Both the position numbers and the translations under genes were made by a program. Source: Minisyncoccota bacterium (lineage in GTDB: Bacteria > Patescibacteriota > Minisyncoccia > UBA6257 > XYB1-36-10). Taken from it: 20,258 nt of DNA. A model generated the notes under the pieces. It worked only from the letters and a program-made list of their open reading frames with translations, ran no database searches and was not told the origin of the DNA. The stretch's first letter is position 1. Each line of letters begins with the position of its first letter. Where the stretch lies: positions 1 to 20,258 of the forward strand of contig JAQVXM010000007.1 of assembly GCA_028709185.1 (NCBI GenBank), read 5' to 3'. This document shows positions 13,094 to 20,062 of the stretch, in pieces.

Positions 13094-14101
13094 TTATTTT
13101 TTAAGAATACCAGCGGCATCTTCCGGGCTAACAACAGTTATTTCAATACCGGAGCCGATTTCCATTCCGGCAGAAACAGAAAACTTAGGAACGATGTCAA
13201 AATGCCAGTGATAGAAGCCAAATTCATTTTGATTTTTAAAAGGAGCGGAATGAAGATAAAAATTATAATCAGGATCATTCAATGTTTTTTCCAAACGAGA
13301 AAGAGAAAATTGAAGGGCTTCAACAACAGAACTTAAGACAGAGGCGGGAGTTTCTTCAAAAGAGGAAAAATGATTCTTAGGGAAAACACGAATATCAAAA
13401 GGTTCTTTAGAAGCAAAACGAGTAAAAGCGATGGCGCCTTTATTTTCAAAAACAATTCTTTTTTTCTCTTTTTGTTCAAGATCTATAACGGAACAATAAG
13501 CGCAATGTCCGGTTTTTTTAAAAAATTTTTCAGAACCGGAAAAAGAATGACGAGCGGTTTCCGGAATAAGAGGTAAAGCAATCAATTGATAGTGCGGATG
13601 AAAAATAGAAGCACCAGCGGAAGATCCCCAATTATGGAAAAGAAGACCATAAGCGGTCTTTTTATCTTTTTTGTAGAATTTGAATCTTTCGGCGGCAGCC
13701 ATAAAGACATTCAACGCTTCGTCTTTTTTGAGTTTTGAAAAATTAGCGGTGTGGCTTTTAGTAACAATCAAATCATGGTAACCGTAAGCAGGACAAGAAA
13801 AATAAAGAGCGTCTTTCATTTCTGATTCATTTTTTTCAAGAGAAGAAAGGAGAGCGGGAAATTTATTTTCAAAAATTTGAGTTTTCCAATGTTTTAAATC
13901 AGGCCAAACATAAGAAGGCGCGGGATTGCCGGATTTTAACGGATTTTCAAAAGGGCAAACAGATTTCGGAGTCGGCATTCTTTTTTCTTTTCTTTTTTTA
14001 ATCAAATCGCCCGGTTTTTTATTACGGTTAGAGGCGATAATAACCCAGTCGCCCGTGACAAGATCCTGACGAAGTTCGGGGGTATTAGAAAAATTATCCA
14101 T
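13094..14101 (-). CDS. galT: Galactose-1-phosphate uridylyltransferase (GalT/HIT superfamily)
   Basis: This protein of 335 residues starts at ATG 14101. The enzyme exchanges UMP between UDP-glucose and galactose-1-phosphate in sugar-nucleotide metabolism. The N-terminal RQDLVTGDWVIIASNRNKKP is characteristic of the family. The catalytic HPHYQ (about 168-172) lies within NWGSSAGASIFHPHYQ, where the middle His becomes uridylylated. The C-terminal FGFYHWHFDIVPK gives the last His cluster. Cysteines CPFE (about 49-52) and HCAYC could take part in metal binding, but the usual CPxC pair is incomplete at the first site. A related nucleotidyltransferase specificity, such as other hexose-1-phosphates or ADP-sugars, cannot be excluded. 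It heads a three-gene unit with the membrane protein and rplU. An upstream extension of seven residues is unlikely because it crosses the promoter. Confidence 0.87.
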   Translation of the reverse strand: MDNFSNTPELRQDLVTGDWVIIASNRNKKPGDLIKKRKEKRMPTPKSVCPFENPLKSGNPAPSYVWPDLKHWKTQIFENKFPALLSSLEKNESEMKDALYFSCPAYGYHDLIVTKSHTANFSKLKKDEALNVFMAAAERFKFYKKDKKTAYGLLFHNWGSSAGASIFHPHYQLIALPLIPETARHSFSGSEKFFKKTGHCAYCSVIDLEQKEKKRIVFENKGAIAFTRFASKEPFDIRVFPKNHFSSFEETPASVLSSVVEALQFSLSRLEKTLNDPDYNFYLHSAPFKNQNEFGFYHWHFDIVPKFSVSAGMEIGSGIEITVVSPEDAAGILKK

Positions 14102-14110
14102 AATAGAGAA

Positions 14111-14139
14111 ATAATAACACAAGAAGACAGAAGTTTGAA
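14111..14139 (-). promoter_or_regulatory. Promoter of galT-rplU unit
   Basis: On minus, TTCAAA (14134-14139), a 17-base spacer ending in TGT, and TATTAT (14111-14116). The -10 ends 9 bases before the galT ATG, leaving a leader of about 3 bases. Confidence 0.55.
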
Positions 14140-14151
14140 AATTGAGACAAA

Positions 14152-14180
14152 TTGATAAAAAAATAGGGAAAATATAAAAT
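14152..14180 (+). promoter_or_regulatory. Promoter of the 14217-14492 gene
   Basis: TTGATA (5/6) at 14152-14157, a 17-base spacer and TAAAAT (5/6) at 14175-14180. The predicted start near 14187 leaves a leader of about 30 bases that carries AAAAAGGAGA, with GGAG ending 7 bases before the ATG. Confidence 0.6.
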
Positions 14181-14216
14181 ATTAGCAGGAGTTTTTGAGA
14201 AAAAAGGAGAAAGAAA

Positions 14217-14492
14217 ATGATAGTAAGAATAAAAAATTACGACAATCAAGAAGCAGCAAAAAAAGCATTAGAAAAAGGAGAATGCGAGTTTGTATTTATT
14301 TCTTTTTTTAACGAAGGAAAGACGGATACTCAAATTCTATGCAGAGAAAAGATGGCAAAAAAATTAAAGAAAAGGTTAGGAGAAAAAACAAACGAACAGA
14401 TTTCAGAAATAGTTTCATTTCTTTTTTCAGGAGTAAATTCAAATCAAGCAAAAAATTTTTTAGTAGACATGTTTATTCGTTTGAGATTTTAA
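14217..14492 (+). CDS. Small hypothetical protein
   Basis: This 91-residue charged protein begins MIVRIKNYDNQEAAKKALEK. It has a helix-rich Lys/Glu composition, a central aromatic stretch FVFISFF (26-32) and a C-terminal helix NQAKNFLVDMFIRLRF. It has no recognisable family and no membrane span. A clear promoter, a GGAG Shine-Dalgarno at good spacing and a terminator overlapping its stop all mark it as a real single-gene unit. Like the 12011-12403 gene it lies alone on the plus strand between long minus-strand operons and uses AGA/ATA/GCA-type codons. The sequences of the two proteins do not look related. The function is unknown. Confidence 0.7.
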   Translation: MIVRIKNYDNQEAAKKALEKGECEFVFISFFNEGKTDTQILCREKMAKKLKKRLGEKTNEQISEIVSFLFSGVNSNQAKNFLVDMFIRLRF

Positions 14493-14519
14493 CCGCTTTA
14501 AGTTTTAGAGCGGTTTTTT
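14491..14519 (+). terminator. Terminator of the 14217-14492 gene
   Basis: A 7-bp stem AACCGCT/AGCGGTT is followed by TTTT on plus, and the left arm overlaps the stop codon. On minus, the tail after the stem is AAAATC, so it would be poor at ending the mrdA transcript coming from the other side. Confidence 0.75.
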
Positions 14520-16395
14520 ATTCGGCTGTTTTCTGATTAAGACGATTAGTATAATACCAGTAGAGAATTTCCTTACCTATCGGAACAGCATTTAAGCTTC
14601 CCTCACGAGCATCTTCAACCAAGATTAAAATGGCTATTTCCGGATTTTCAGCCGGAGCGTAAGCCACAAAGAAAGCGTTTGTTTTTTTCTTATTTTCCAC
14701 TTGAGCGCTTCCGGTTTTAGCAGCAACTTCAAAAGGTAAATCATTAAGGATATTAGCGGTGCCATAAGATTTAGAAACCGTATCCTCCATACCTTTTTGA
14801 ACCATAGAAATTTCTTTTTTTAAATAAGAAAGATCCAGAAGAATTTTTTTATCTTCGCTTTTTAAAAAATGCGGAACGTAAGAAATGCCATCATTTGCAA
14901 TAACTGAAATATAATTTAAAAGTTCAAGCGGAGTAACAGCCAGATCACCCTGACCAATAGTAACATTATAAGTGTCGCCAACCCGCCAAGGTTCACCAAT
15001 TCTTTCCTCTCTTTCATCAGGGTCCGGAATGACGCCAACTTTTTCTCCGGGAAGATCGATGCCGGTTTTTTCCGCCAAACCGAAAGTTTTCCACCATTTA
15101 ATAAGACGAGAGATACCAAGTCCTTCAAAATCTCCAAAACCGCCGCCGACATAATAATAATAAACATTGCTAGAACGAGCCAAAGAGGAGTAAAGATCAA
15201 CCCAACCCTGAGGCTTCCAATCAACAAAACGAGAAGGAGATTCCGGATGATAAGGATTAGGAACATCAAGATAGCCGGGAGAATAAAAAACTTTTTCCGG
15301 AGTGACAACATTTTCATTTAAAGCAGCAATAGCGACAAGAGGCTTAATTGTAGATCCCGGATTATAAACACCGGAAACAAATCTATTAAATAAAGGTCGA
15401 TTCAAAGAATTTAAAAGTTTAGTTCTTGATTCAGAATTCGCATCAGAGATAAAAATATTACTATCAAAGTAGGGAAAAGAAAGAGCGGCAAGAATTTCTC
15501 CGTTTCTAGGATCAAAAGCCAAACCAACACCGGAATCACGACCGAGAGCATCAAGATGAGTAAGCATGCGGCGGAAGAAAAAATTTTGAAATTCGGAATC
15601 AATAGTGAGCGTCAAAGCTTCACCGGGAACAGGGTTATTAACTTTCTTTTTTTCAATAACATCACCCTTAGCGTCTCGATAATCAATAATAGTTCCTTTT
15701 TGGCCAGTTAGTTTTTTATCATAGAAAAGTTCCAGACCAATCTTTCCGATTTCATCACCAAAATCAAGATAATTGTTTTTTTGAAGTTCTTCCAAATTAG
15801 CCTCTCCGGTATAACCCAAAACATGACCAAAAGCGGCACCATTTAAATAATGACGACGATAATCATCAACAACAGAAACAGACTCAAGTTTAAAGCTTTT
15901 AACAGTTAAAGCTTCATCAAGAGAAATATTTTTAGCGACTATAAGTTCGGCATTTTTTTCAAGATCAAGAGAAAAAAGTTTTTCTTTTACTTTAGAAGGT
16001 TCAAAACTGCTAATAGATTCGGAAAGTTTAGAGATAGTTTCTTCTTGAATTTCCGGATTTTTAAAAAAAGGAATAAGATTCAAAACAACAGAAAAAGTCG
16101 GTTCGTTTTCTACAAGAGGATTGCCAAAACGATCAAAAATAAGACCTCTTGGCGCAGGAGTTTTTATTTCTCGATTAACATTAGAAACAGCTCTTTTTTG
16201 ATAAAAGCCACCTTTTACAACATTAATAAAGAAAATCCGACTAGAAACAATCAAAATCAAAACAAAAACAAGAAAAGAAACCAAATTAAAAACACTTCGA
16301 TCAATCGGTTTTTCCATAGACCCAAAACGACGATGACCAACAGTGTCAGCTACAATTTCATCAAAAGCAAAGGATTTGTCTTTTCTTTTAAACAT
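14518..16395 (-). CDS. mrdA: Penicillin-binding protein 2 (elongasome transpeptidase)
   Basis: This 625-residue class B PBP cross-links peptidoglycan during rod elongation. It has a cytoplasmic start, one membrane anchor at about 37-59, then the dimerisation/pedestal domain (TPAPRGLIFDRFGNPL, 79-94) and the transpeptidase domain. Catalytic motifs are intact: SxxK as STIK (Ser348, Lys351) in GVYNPGSTIKPL, SxN as SSN (408-410), and KTG (560-562) in VAAKTGSAQV. The start ATG overlaps the mreD stop by 8 bases, so translation is probably coupled. Gene order mreB-mreC-mreD-mrdA is classical; the expected rodA does not follow within the window. Confidence 0.96.
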   Translation of the reverse strand: MFKRKDKSFAFDEIVADTVGHRRFGSMEKPIDRSVFNLVSFLVFVLILIVSSRIFFINVVKGGFYQKRAVSNVNREIKTPAPRGLIFDRFGNPLVENEPTFSVVLNLIPFFKNPEIQEETISKLSESISSFEPSKVKEKLFSLDLEKNAELIVAKNISLDEALTVKSFKLESVSVVDDYRRHYLNGAAFGHVLGYTGEANLEELQKNNYLDFGDEIGKIGLELFYDKKLTGQKGTIIDYRDAKGDVIEKKKVNNPVPGEALTLTIDSEFQNFFFRRMLTHLDALGRDSGVGLAFDPRNGEILAALSFPYFDSNIFISDANSESRTKLLNSLNRPLFNRFVSGVYNPGSTIKPLVAIAALNENVVTPEKVFYSPGYLDVPNPYHPESPSRFVDWKPQGWVDLYSSLARSSNVYYYYVGGGFGDFEGLGISRLIKWWKTFGLAEKTGIDLPGEKVGVIPDPDEREERIGEPWRVGDTYNVTIGQGDLAVTPLELLNYISVIANDGISYVPHFLKSEDKKILLDLSYLKKEISMVQKGMEDTVSKSYGTANILNDLPFEVAAKTGSAQVENKKKTNAFFVAYAPAENPEIAILILVEDAREGSLNAVPIGKEILYWYYTNRLNQKTAE

Positions 16396-16846
16396 TGTTT
16401 TGAAAAAAATTTTTTAAGAAAAAAAAGAAAAACCAACCAATAATAAAATTAAGAATCGCTTCAAGAGCAACAATAAGAGGAGCAGAAAATAAGAAGGAGG
16501 GATTAATAAAAATGTAAAAAATAAAAGTGGAAACAACGAGGGAAAAAAGAAAACCTAAAGAAGATTCAAAAGAAATAAAATATCCGGAAAGATAAACAAG
16601 CAGAAGAAGAACGGAAAAAGAGAAAAGTTCCCGAGGAAAAGACGGAAGCCAAGACAGAGCCAAAAGAGAAAAAAGAGAAATAAGAAAAAATTCAAAAAAA
16701 CTTCTTTTCAGGGAAAGAAAAGAAATGAGAAAAATAAGAATAAGATTAGGCTTAACACCAAGAAAACCAAAAAAATTAATATTCATCAAAAAAGCGGAGA
16801 AAATAAGGAGAAAAAGAAAAAACAAGTCAAGAAAAAAAATTTTCAT
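16388..16846 (-). CDS. mreD: Rod shape-determining protein MreD
   Basis: This 152-residue protein is almost wholly hydrophobic, with about five membrane segments and Phe/Leu-rich composition. The segment FLGVKPNLILIFLISFLSLKRS at residues about 28-49 matches the 'kPdlllllv' element characteristic of MreD. Its position between mreC and mrdA supports the call. MreD connects MreC and PBP2 in the elongation complex in the cytoplasmic membrane. It starts 4 bases after the mreC stop and overlaps mrdA by 8 bases. Sequence conservation in MreD is low, so the name rests partly on context. Confidence 0.82.
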   Translation of the reverse strand: MKIFFLDLFFLFLLIFSAFLMNINFFGFLGVKPNLILIFLISFLSLKRSFFEFFLISLFSLLALSWLPSFPRELFSFSVLLLLVYLSGYFISFESSLGFLFSLVVSTFIFYIFINPSFLFSAPLIVALEAILNFIIGWFFFFFLKNFFQNNV

Positions 16847-16850
16847 AAAA

Positions 16851-17536
16851 TTATTTTTTAATGACGGTTACTTTACGCAAATCATTGAGATTATAAGGAA
16901 TTTCGACCAACACTTCAAAAAAAGGACTGCTTTCATCGCTTTTAATGCGACCAACCCGACCGATAACAAGTTCGGAAGAAATGATTTCCGGATCAGCCGA
17001 TACTATAATATCGCCGACTTCTATTTTTTCTTTTTTACTCAAGAGGACAACTTTAGGTTCCGAACCGGCTTGAAAAAGACCCCGAGAAAGATTTTTACCA
17101 ACATAAACAGGAAATTCCCAATTTGGATCAAAAACAGTTTTAAAAACAGAATAACAATTTAAAGATTCGGAGATTTTTCCAAGAAGAGTTTTTTCAAAAA
17201 CAACAAGGTCATCCGAAAAAATTCCGTCATCTTTCCCTAAGTTTAAAGTAAGAGAACTTTTATCGCTAAAGGGATAGCTAACAAAAACAGTCGCCAATTT
17301 TCCTTGAGGAGCGTTTTCAGAAGAAAGAGAATCGGATAAATTTTCTTTTAAATTATCCAGCTCTAAGCGAAGAGAAAGATTTTCCTGCTCAAGAGAAAAT
17401 ATTTTTTCGTTTTCTTTTTCACCGAAAAAAGCGATTTTCAGTTTAAAAAAAAATTGTTGCCAGCGACCATGCTTATAAAAACAACGAAGACAAAAACAAT
17501 AACAAAGATTTTAAAAATTTTTCCTTTTTTTTCCAT
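16851..17536 (-). CDS. mreC: Cell shape protein MreC, split into two frames at a T9 run
   Basis: MreC is a periplasmic scaffold anchored by one N-terminal helix. From ATG 17536, three bases after the mreB stop, the frame encodes MEKKGKIFKIFVIVFVFVVF, a perfect anchor, then meets TGA at 17440-17438 after 32 codons. The rest of MreC lies in the -1 frame: FFFKLKIAFFGEKENEK, a coiled coil (FSLEQENLSLRLELDNLKEN), and the beta-barrel domain to 16851 with LGKDDGIFSDDLVV, LLGKISES and VGDIIVSA. The -1 frame upstream of the run has no ATG and encodes no anchor. The crossing point is nine T's (17453-17445) containing T TTT TTA. One added T restores a protein of about 228 residues. It could be an assembly error, a true mutation, transcriptional slippage or programmed frameshifting. 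mreB and mrdA around it are intact. Confidence 0.85.
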
Positions 17537-17539
17537 TTT

Positions 17540-18586
17540 TTAAAGAGTGATATCTTTCTGACGAAGAGGATTGTCTAAAATATAACTTAATTTTTCATAA
17601 TTTTCAACAACAGAACCAATGCCACGAATAGCGCAAGTTAAAGGCTCATCAACAACAAAAGTAGAAATACTGGTTTCTTTTTCTATAAGTTCCGCCATGC
17701 CGCGAAGAAGAGCGCTGCCTCCGGAAATATAAATCCCCTGTTTTAACATATCACCAACAAGTTCAGGCGGAGCAGATTCAATTATTTCACGAACGGATTC
17801 AACAATAATTTTAATCGGTTTCAAGATGGCGGAACGAGCATGAGTGCCGCGGATAATTACTTCGCGAGGCAAACCGGAAGAAATATCCCGGCCACGAACA
17901 TTCATTTCTAATTTTTCTCCACCAGCGATAACTCCGGCAATATTTATTTTTATATCTTCAGCCGTAGCCTCTCCGATAATAAGTTTAAATTCATCTTTAA
18001 TAAATTTGGAAATTTCCTGATTGAGTTCATCTCCGGCAATTTTCAGACTTTTAGAAATAACAATTCCTCCCATGGAAATGATAGCAATTTCAGTTAAACC
18101 GCCTCCAATATCGACAATAAGATTAGAAGTCGGATCTTCAATAGGAAGATTAGCACCTAAAGCGGCAGCGATAGGTTCTTCAATAAGGTGAGCGTGACCG
18201 CCACCGGCACCGATAACAACATCCTCCACTGATTTTCTTTCAACTTCAGTAAGATTGCTCGGAATACCAATAACAACTTTTTGAAAATTAAGCAGATTGG
18301 AATTAGTAACTTTACGCAAAAGAATTTTAAGCATTTCCTGAGTCATTTCAAAATCGGAAATAACACCGCTTTTTAAAGGATGAATAACGTCAATATGCAA
18401 AGGAGTACGGCCAAGCATTTTTTTAGCTTCTTCGCCAACTGAAAGAATTTGTCCCGATTTAGAATTAACAGCAGCAATAGAAGGTTCATTAACAACAATT
18501 CCCCTGCCCTTCGCATAAACTAAAATATTCGAGGTACCAAGATCAATGCCTATATCTTTGCCAAAAAATTTAAAAGGATTAAACAA
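17540..18586 (-). CDS. mreB: Rod shape-determining actin-like protein MreB
   Basis: This 348-residue actin homologue polymerises under the membrane and guides wall synthesis. Phosphate-1 motif GIDLGTSNILVYAKGRGIV (13-31) and connect/phosphate-2 motif IVDIGGGLTEIAIIS are present, as is the adenosine motif YISGGSALLRGM. In phosphate 2 the usual DIGGGTTE reads DIGGGLTE (Thr to Leu). The start is TTG at 18586, the only acceptable start codon after an in-frame TAA; no Shine-Dalgarno is seen. The N-terminal FNPFKFFGKDIG is typical. It is the first gene of mreBCD-mrdA, with up to two promoters upstream. Confidence 0.95.
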   Translation of the reverse strand: MFNPFKFFGKDIGIDLGTSNILVYAKGRGIVVNEPSIAAVNSKSGQILSVGEEAKKMLGRTPLHIDVIHPLKSGVISDFEMTQEMLKILLRKVTNSNLLNFQKVVIGIPSNLTEVERKSVEDVVIGAGGGHAHLIEEPIAAALGANLPIEDPTSNLIVDIGGGLTEIAIISMGGIVISKSLKIAGDELNQEISKFIKDEFKLIIGEATAEDIKINIAGVIAGGEKLEMNVRGRDISSGLPREVIIRGTHARSAILKPIKIIVESVREIIESAPPELVGDMLKQGIYISGGSALLRGMAELIEKETSISTFVVDEPLTCAIRGIGSVVENYEKLSYILDNPLRQKDITL

Positions 18587-18605
18587 ATCGATTAGAAGTT
18601 AAAAG

Positions 18606-18635
18606 TTTATAAAGTCAAAAACAAAAAACAGTCGA
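18606..18635 (-). promoter_or_regulatory. Possible proximal mreB promoter
   Basis: On minus, TCGACT (18630-18635), an 18-base spacer and TATAAA (18606-18611). It would give a leader of about 13 bases to the TTG start. A TTGACT (18613-18618)/TCTAAT (18591-18596) pair also exists, but its start point would fall inside the initiation codon. Confidence 0.3.
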
Positions 18636-18719
18636 CTAAAAAATAAATCTCCATTATTGAGAAATCCGGGAGTTGACTTAATAAAGCAATCCTCAATTAA
18701 ACAATAACAGGGCAAGCAA

Positions 18720-18749
18720 ATTATAGTCCACGAGTAAACAAAAATTCAA
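18720..18749 (-). promoter_or_regulatory. Possible distal mreB-operon promoter
   Basis: On minus, TTGAAT (18744-18749), an 18-base spacer and a perfect TATAAT (18720-18725). The leader to mreB would be about 127 bases. It contains a 15-codon reading frame starting at ATG 18654 and an ATTGAG/CTCAAT inverted pair. The rest of the 18587-18783 gap shows no other feature. Confidence 0.5.
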
Positions 18750-18783
18750 ATTTAAAGGGAAAAAAGAGAAAAAGTAAAAGATG

Positions 18784-20010
18784 TCAAATAGAAGAGCTTA
18801 AAAGAGAAATAACTTTTCCAATGCTTAGAAGTTCAGTTCTGTCTTCTTCTCTTTTCTTTACCTCGATTTTATCGCCAGTTTTAGGGCTTACCACCAGACG
18901 ATAAGGAAGACCAAGAAGATCGGCGTCAGCAAATTTTTCTCCAGCAGAAAGATCACGATCATCAAAAAGAATTTCAACACCGGAAGATTTTAAATTTTTG
19001 TAAATTGAAATAGAATCAGTTTCACCAAGAGAAAGAAGATGAGCCGGAAAAGGAGCAACAGATGACGGCCAGATAATGCCTTTTTCATCGTAATGAGTTT
19101 CTACGATTGTTCCCATAAGGCGACCTAAGCCGATACCATAACAACCCATAAGAATTTCTTTTTCTTTTCCGCCTTCTCCTTTTACGGAAAAATCAAAAGC
19201 ATCGGAGAATTTATTTTTAAGTTTAAAAATATTTCCCACTTCGACAGATTTTTCTTCACGAAAATCAGAAGCGCCGCATTTCAGACAATTAGGAGTTTCT
19301 TCTTTTATTTCTTTATTAACGGCAACACCGCATTTTTTACAAATATAAATAGTGTCTTCACCAGCTTCCGATATAGTTTGAAATTCATGCGAGTATTTTG
19401 AAAAAGAACCACCAGAAGCAAAGGTGAGATGAGTGATATCACCAAGTCCGACCGTCTGAAAAATTTTTTCATAAGCAGAAACAACCTTTTCATAAAAAGA
19501 ATCGAGATCTGATTCTAAAAGATGAAAAGAATAAAGATCTTTCATCATAAATTCGCGAGTTCGTAAAATTCCAGATTTAGAACGAAGCTCCATGCGAAAT
19601 TTATTTTGAAACTGAAAAACAGATTTCGGCAAATCACGATAAGAATCAATAATTTTTTTAGCGAGAGGCGTGACAATCTCTTCATGAGTCGGATTAAGAG
19701 AAAATTCGCGACCGGAAGAATCTGCTATTTTATAAAGATCATCCATAGAATTCCAACGTCCCGTTTTTTCCCAATTTTCTTTCGGAGCGAGAGTAGGCAT
19801 AAAAATTTCCGAAGCACCAAGATTTTCCATTTCACGACGAATAATATTTTCAATATTTTTTAAAACTTTCAATCCGAGAGGAAGGATGGTGTAAACACCG
19901 GACATTAATTTATCGATAAAACCGGCGCGAATCAAAAGCTTAGCGTTAACGCTAATTTCCTCACTTGGAGCTTCTCTTAAAGTTTTAGAAAATAATTCCG
20001 TTTGAAGCAT
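18784..20010 (-). CDS. proS: Prolyl-tRNA synthetase, short form without the INS editing domain
   Basis: This 408-residue class II synthetase charges tRNA-Pro. It has the bacterial-type N-terminus (QTELFSKTLREAP), motif 2 region FQNKFRMELRSKSGILRTRE (134-153), motif 3 MGCYGIGLGRLMG (288-300) and a C-terminal anticodon-binding domain (VEILFDDRDLSAGEKFADAD). Bacterial ProRS is usually about 570 residues with a roughly 180-residue INS editing domain between motifs 2 and 3. Here that place holds only a small zinc-ribbon-like insert (CKKC at 224-227, CLKC at 242-245). Mischarged Ala-tRNA-Pro would need another editing factor. The site-2 protease gene lies just upstream, a common neighbour. The -10 box is 9 bases before the ATG. 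Confidence 0.96.
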   Translation of the reverse strand: MLQTELFSKTLREAPSEEISVNAKLLIRAGFIDKLMSGVYTILPLGLKVLKNIENIIRREMENLGASEIFMPTLAPKENWEKTGRWNSMDDLYKIADSSGREFSLNPTHEEIVTPLAKKIIDSYRDLPKSVFQFQNKFRMELRSKSGILRTREFMMKDLYSFHLLESDLDSFYEKVVSAYEKIFQTVGLGDITHLTFASGGSFSKYSHEFQTISEAGEDTIYICKKCGVAVNKEIKEETPNCLKCGASDFREEKSVEVGNIFKLKNKFSDAFDFSVKGEGGKEKEILMGCYGIGLGRLMGTIVETHYDEKGIIWPSSVAPFPAHLLSLGETDSISIYKNLKSSGVEILFDDRDLSAGEKFADADLLGLPYRLVVSPKTGDKIEVKKREEDRTELLSIGKVISLLSSSI

Positions 20011-20019
20011 AATAGCTAT

Positions 20020-20048
20020 AATATACTAACTTTTTTAAAAGCAGGCAA
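20020..20048 (-). promoter_or_regulatory. proS promoter, nearly leaderless
   Basis: On minus, TTGCCT (20043-20048), a 17-base spacer and TATATT (20020-20025). It lies in the 52-base gap between the rseP-type gene and proS. The -10 ends 9 bases before the ATG. Confidence 0.5.
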
Positions 20049-20062
20049 ACACCGATTAAATA

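Noticed and set aside
16045..17162. Plus-strand frames of 132 and 145 codons opposite mrdA, mreD and mreC
   Set aside because: Lys/Asn/Arg-rich products of antisense reading of membrane-protein genes, without translation signals.
17441..17510. A separate start for the MreC C-terminal frame
   Set aside because: That frame opens at an in-frame TAA (17513-17511) and has no ATG before the coiled coil. It encodes no membrane anchor upstream, so a frame change fits better than a separate gene. A TTG at 17297 would remove the coiled coil.
18607..18654. 15-codon upstream frame before mreB as a gene
   Set aside because: No Shine-Dalgarno and no sign of conservation that can be judged here; mentioned only as part of the leader finding.
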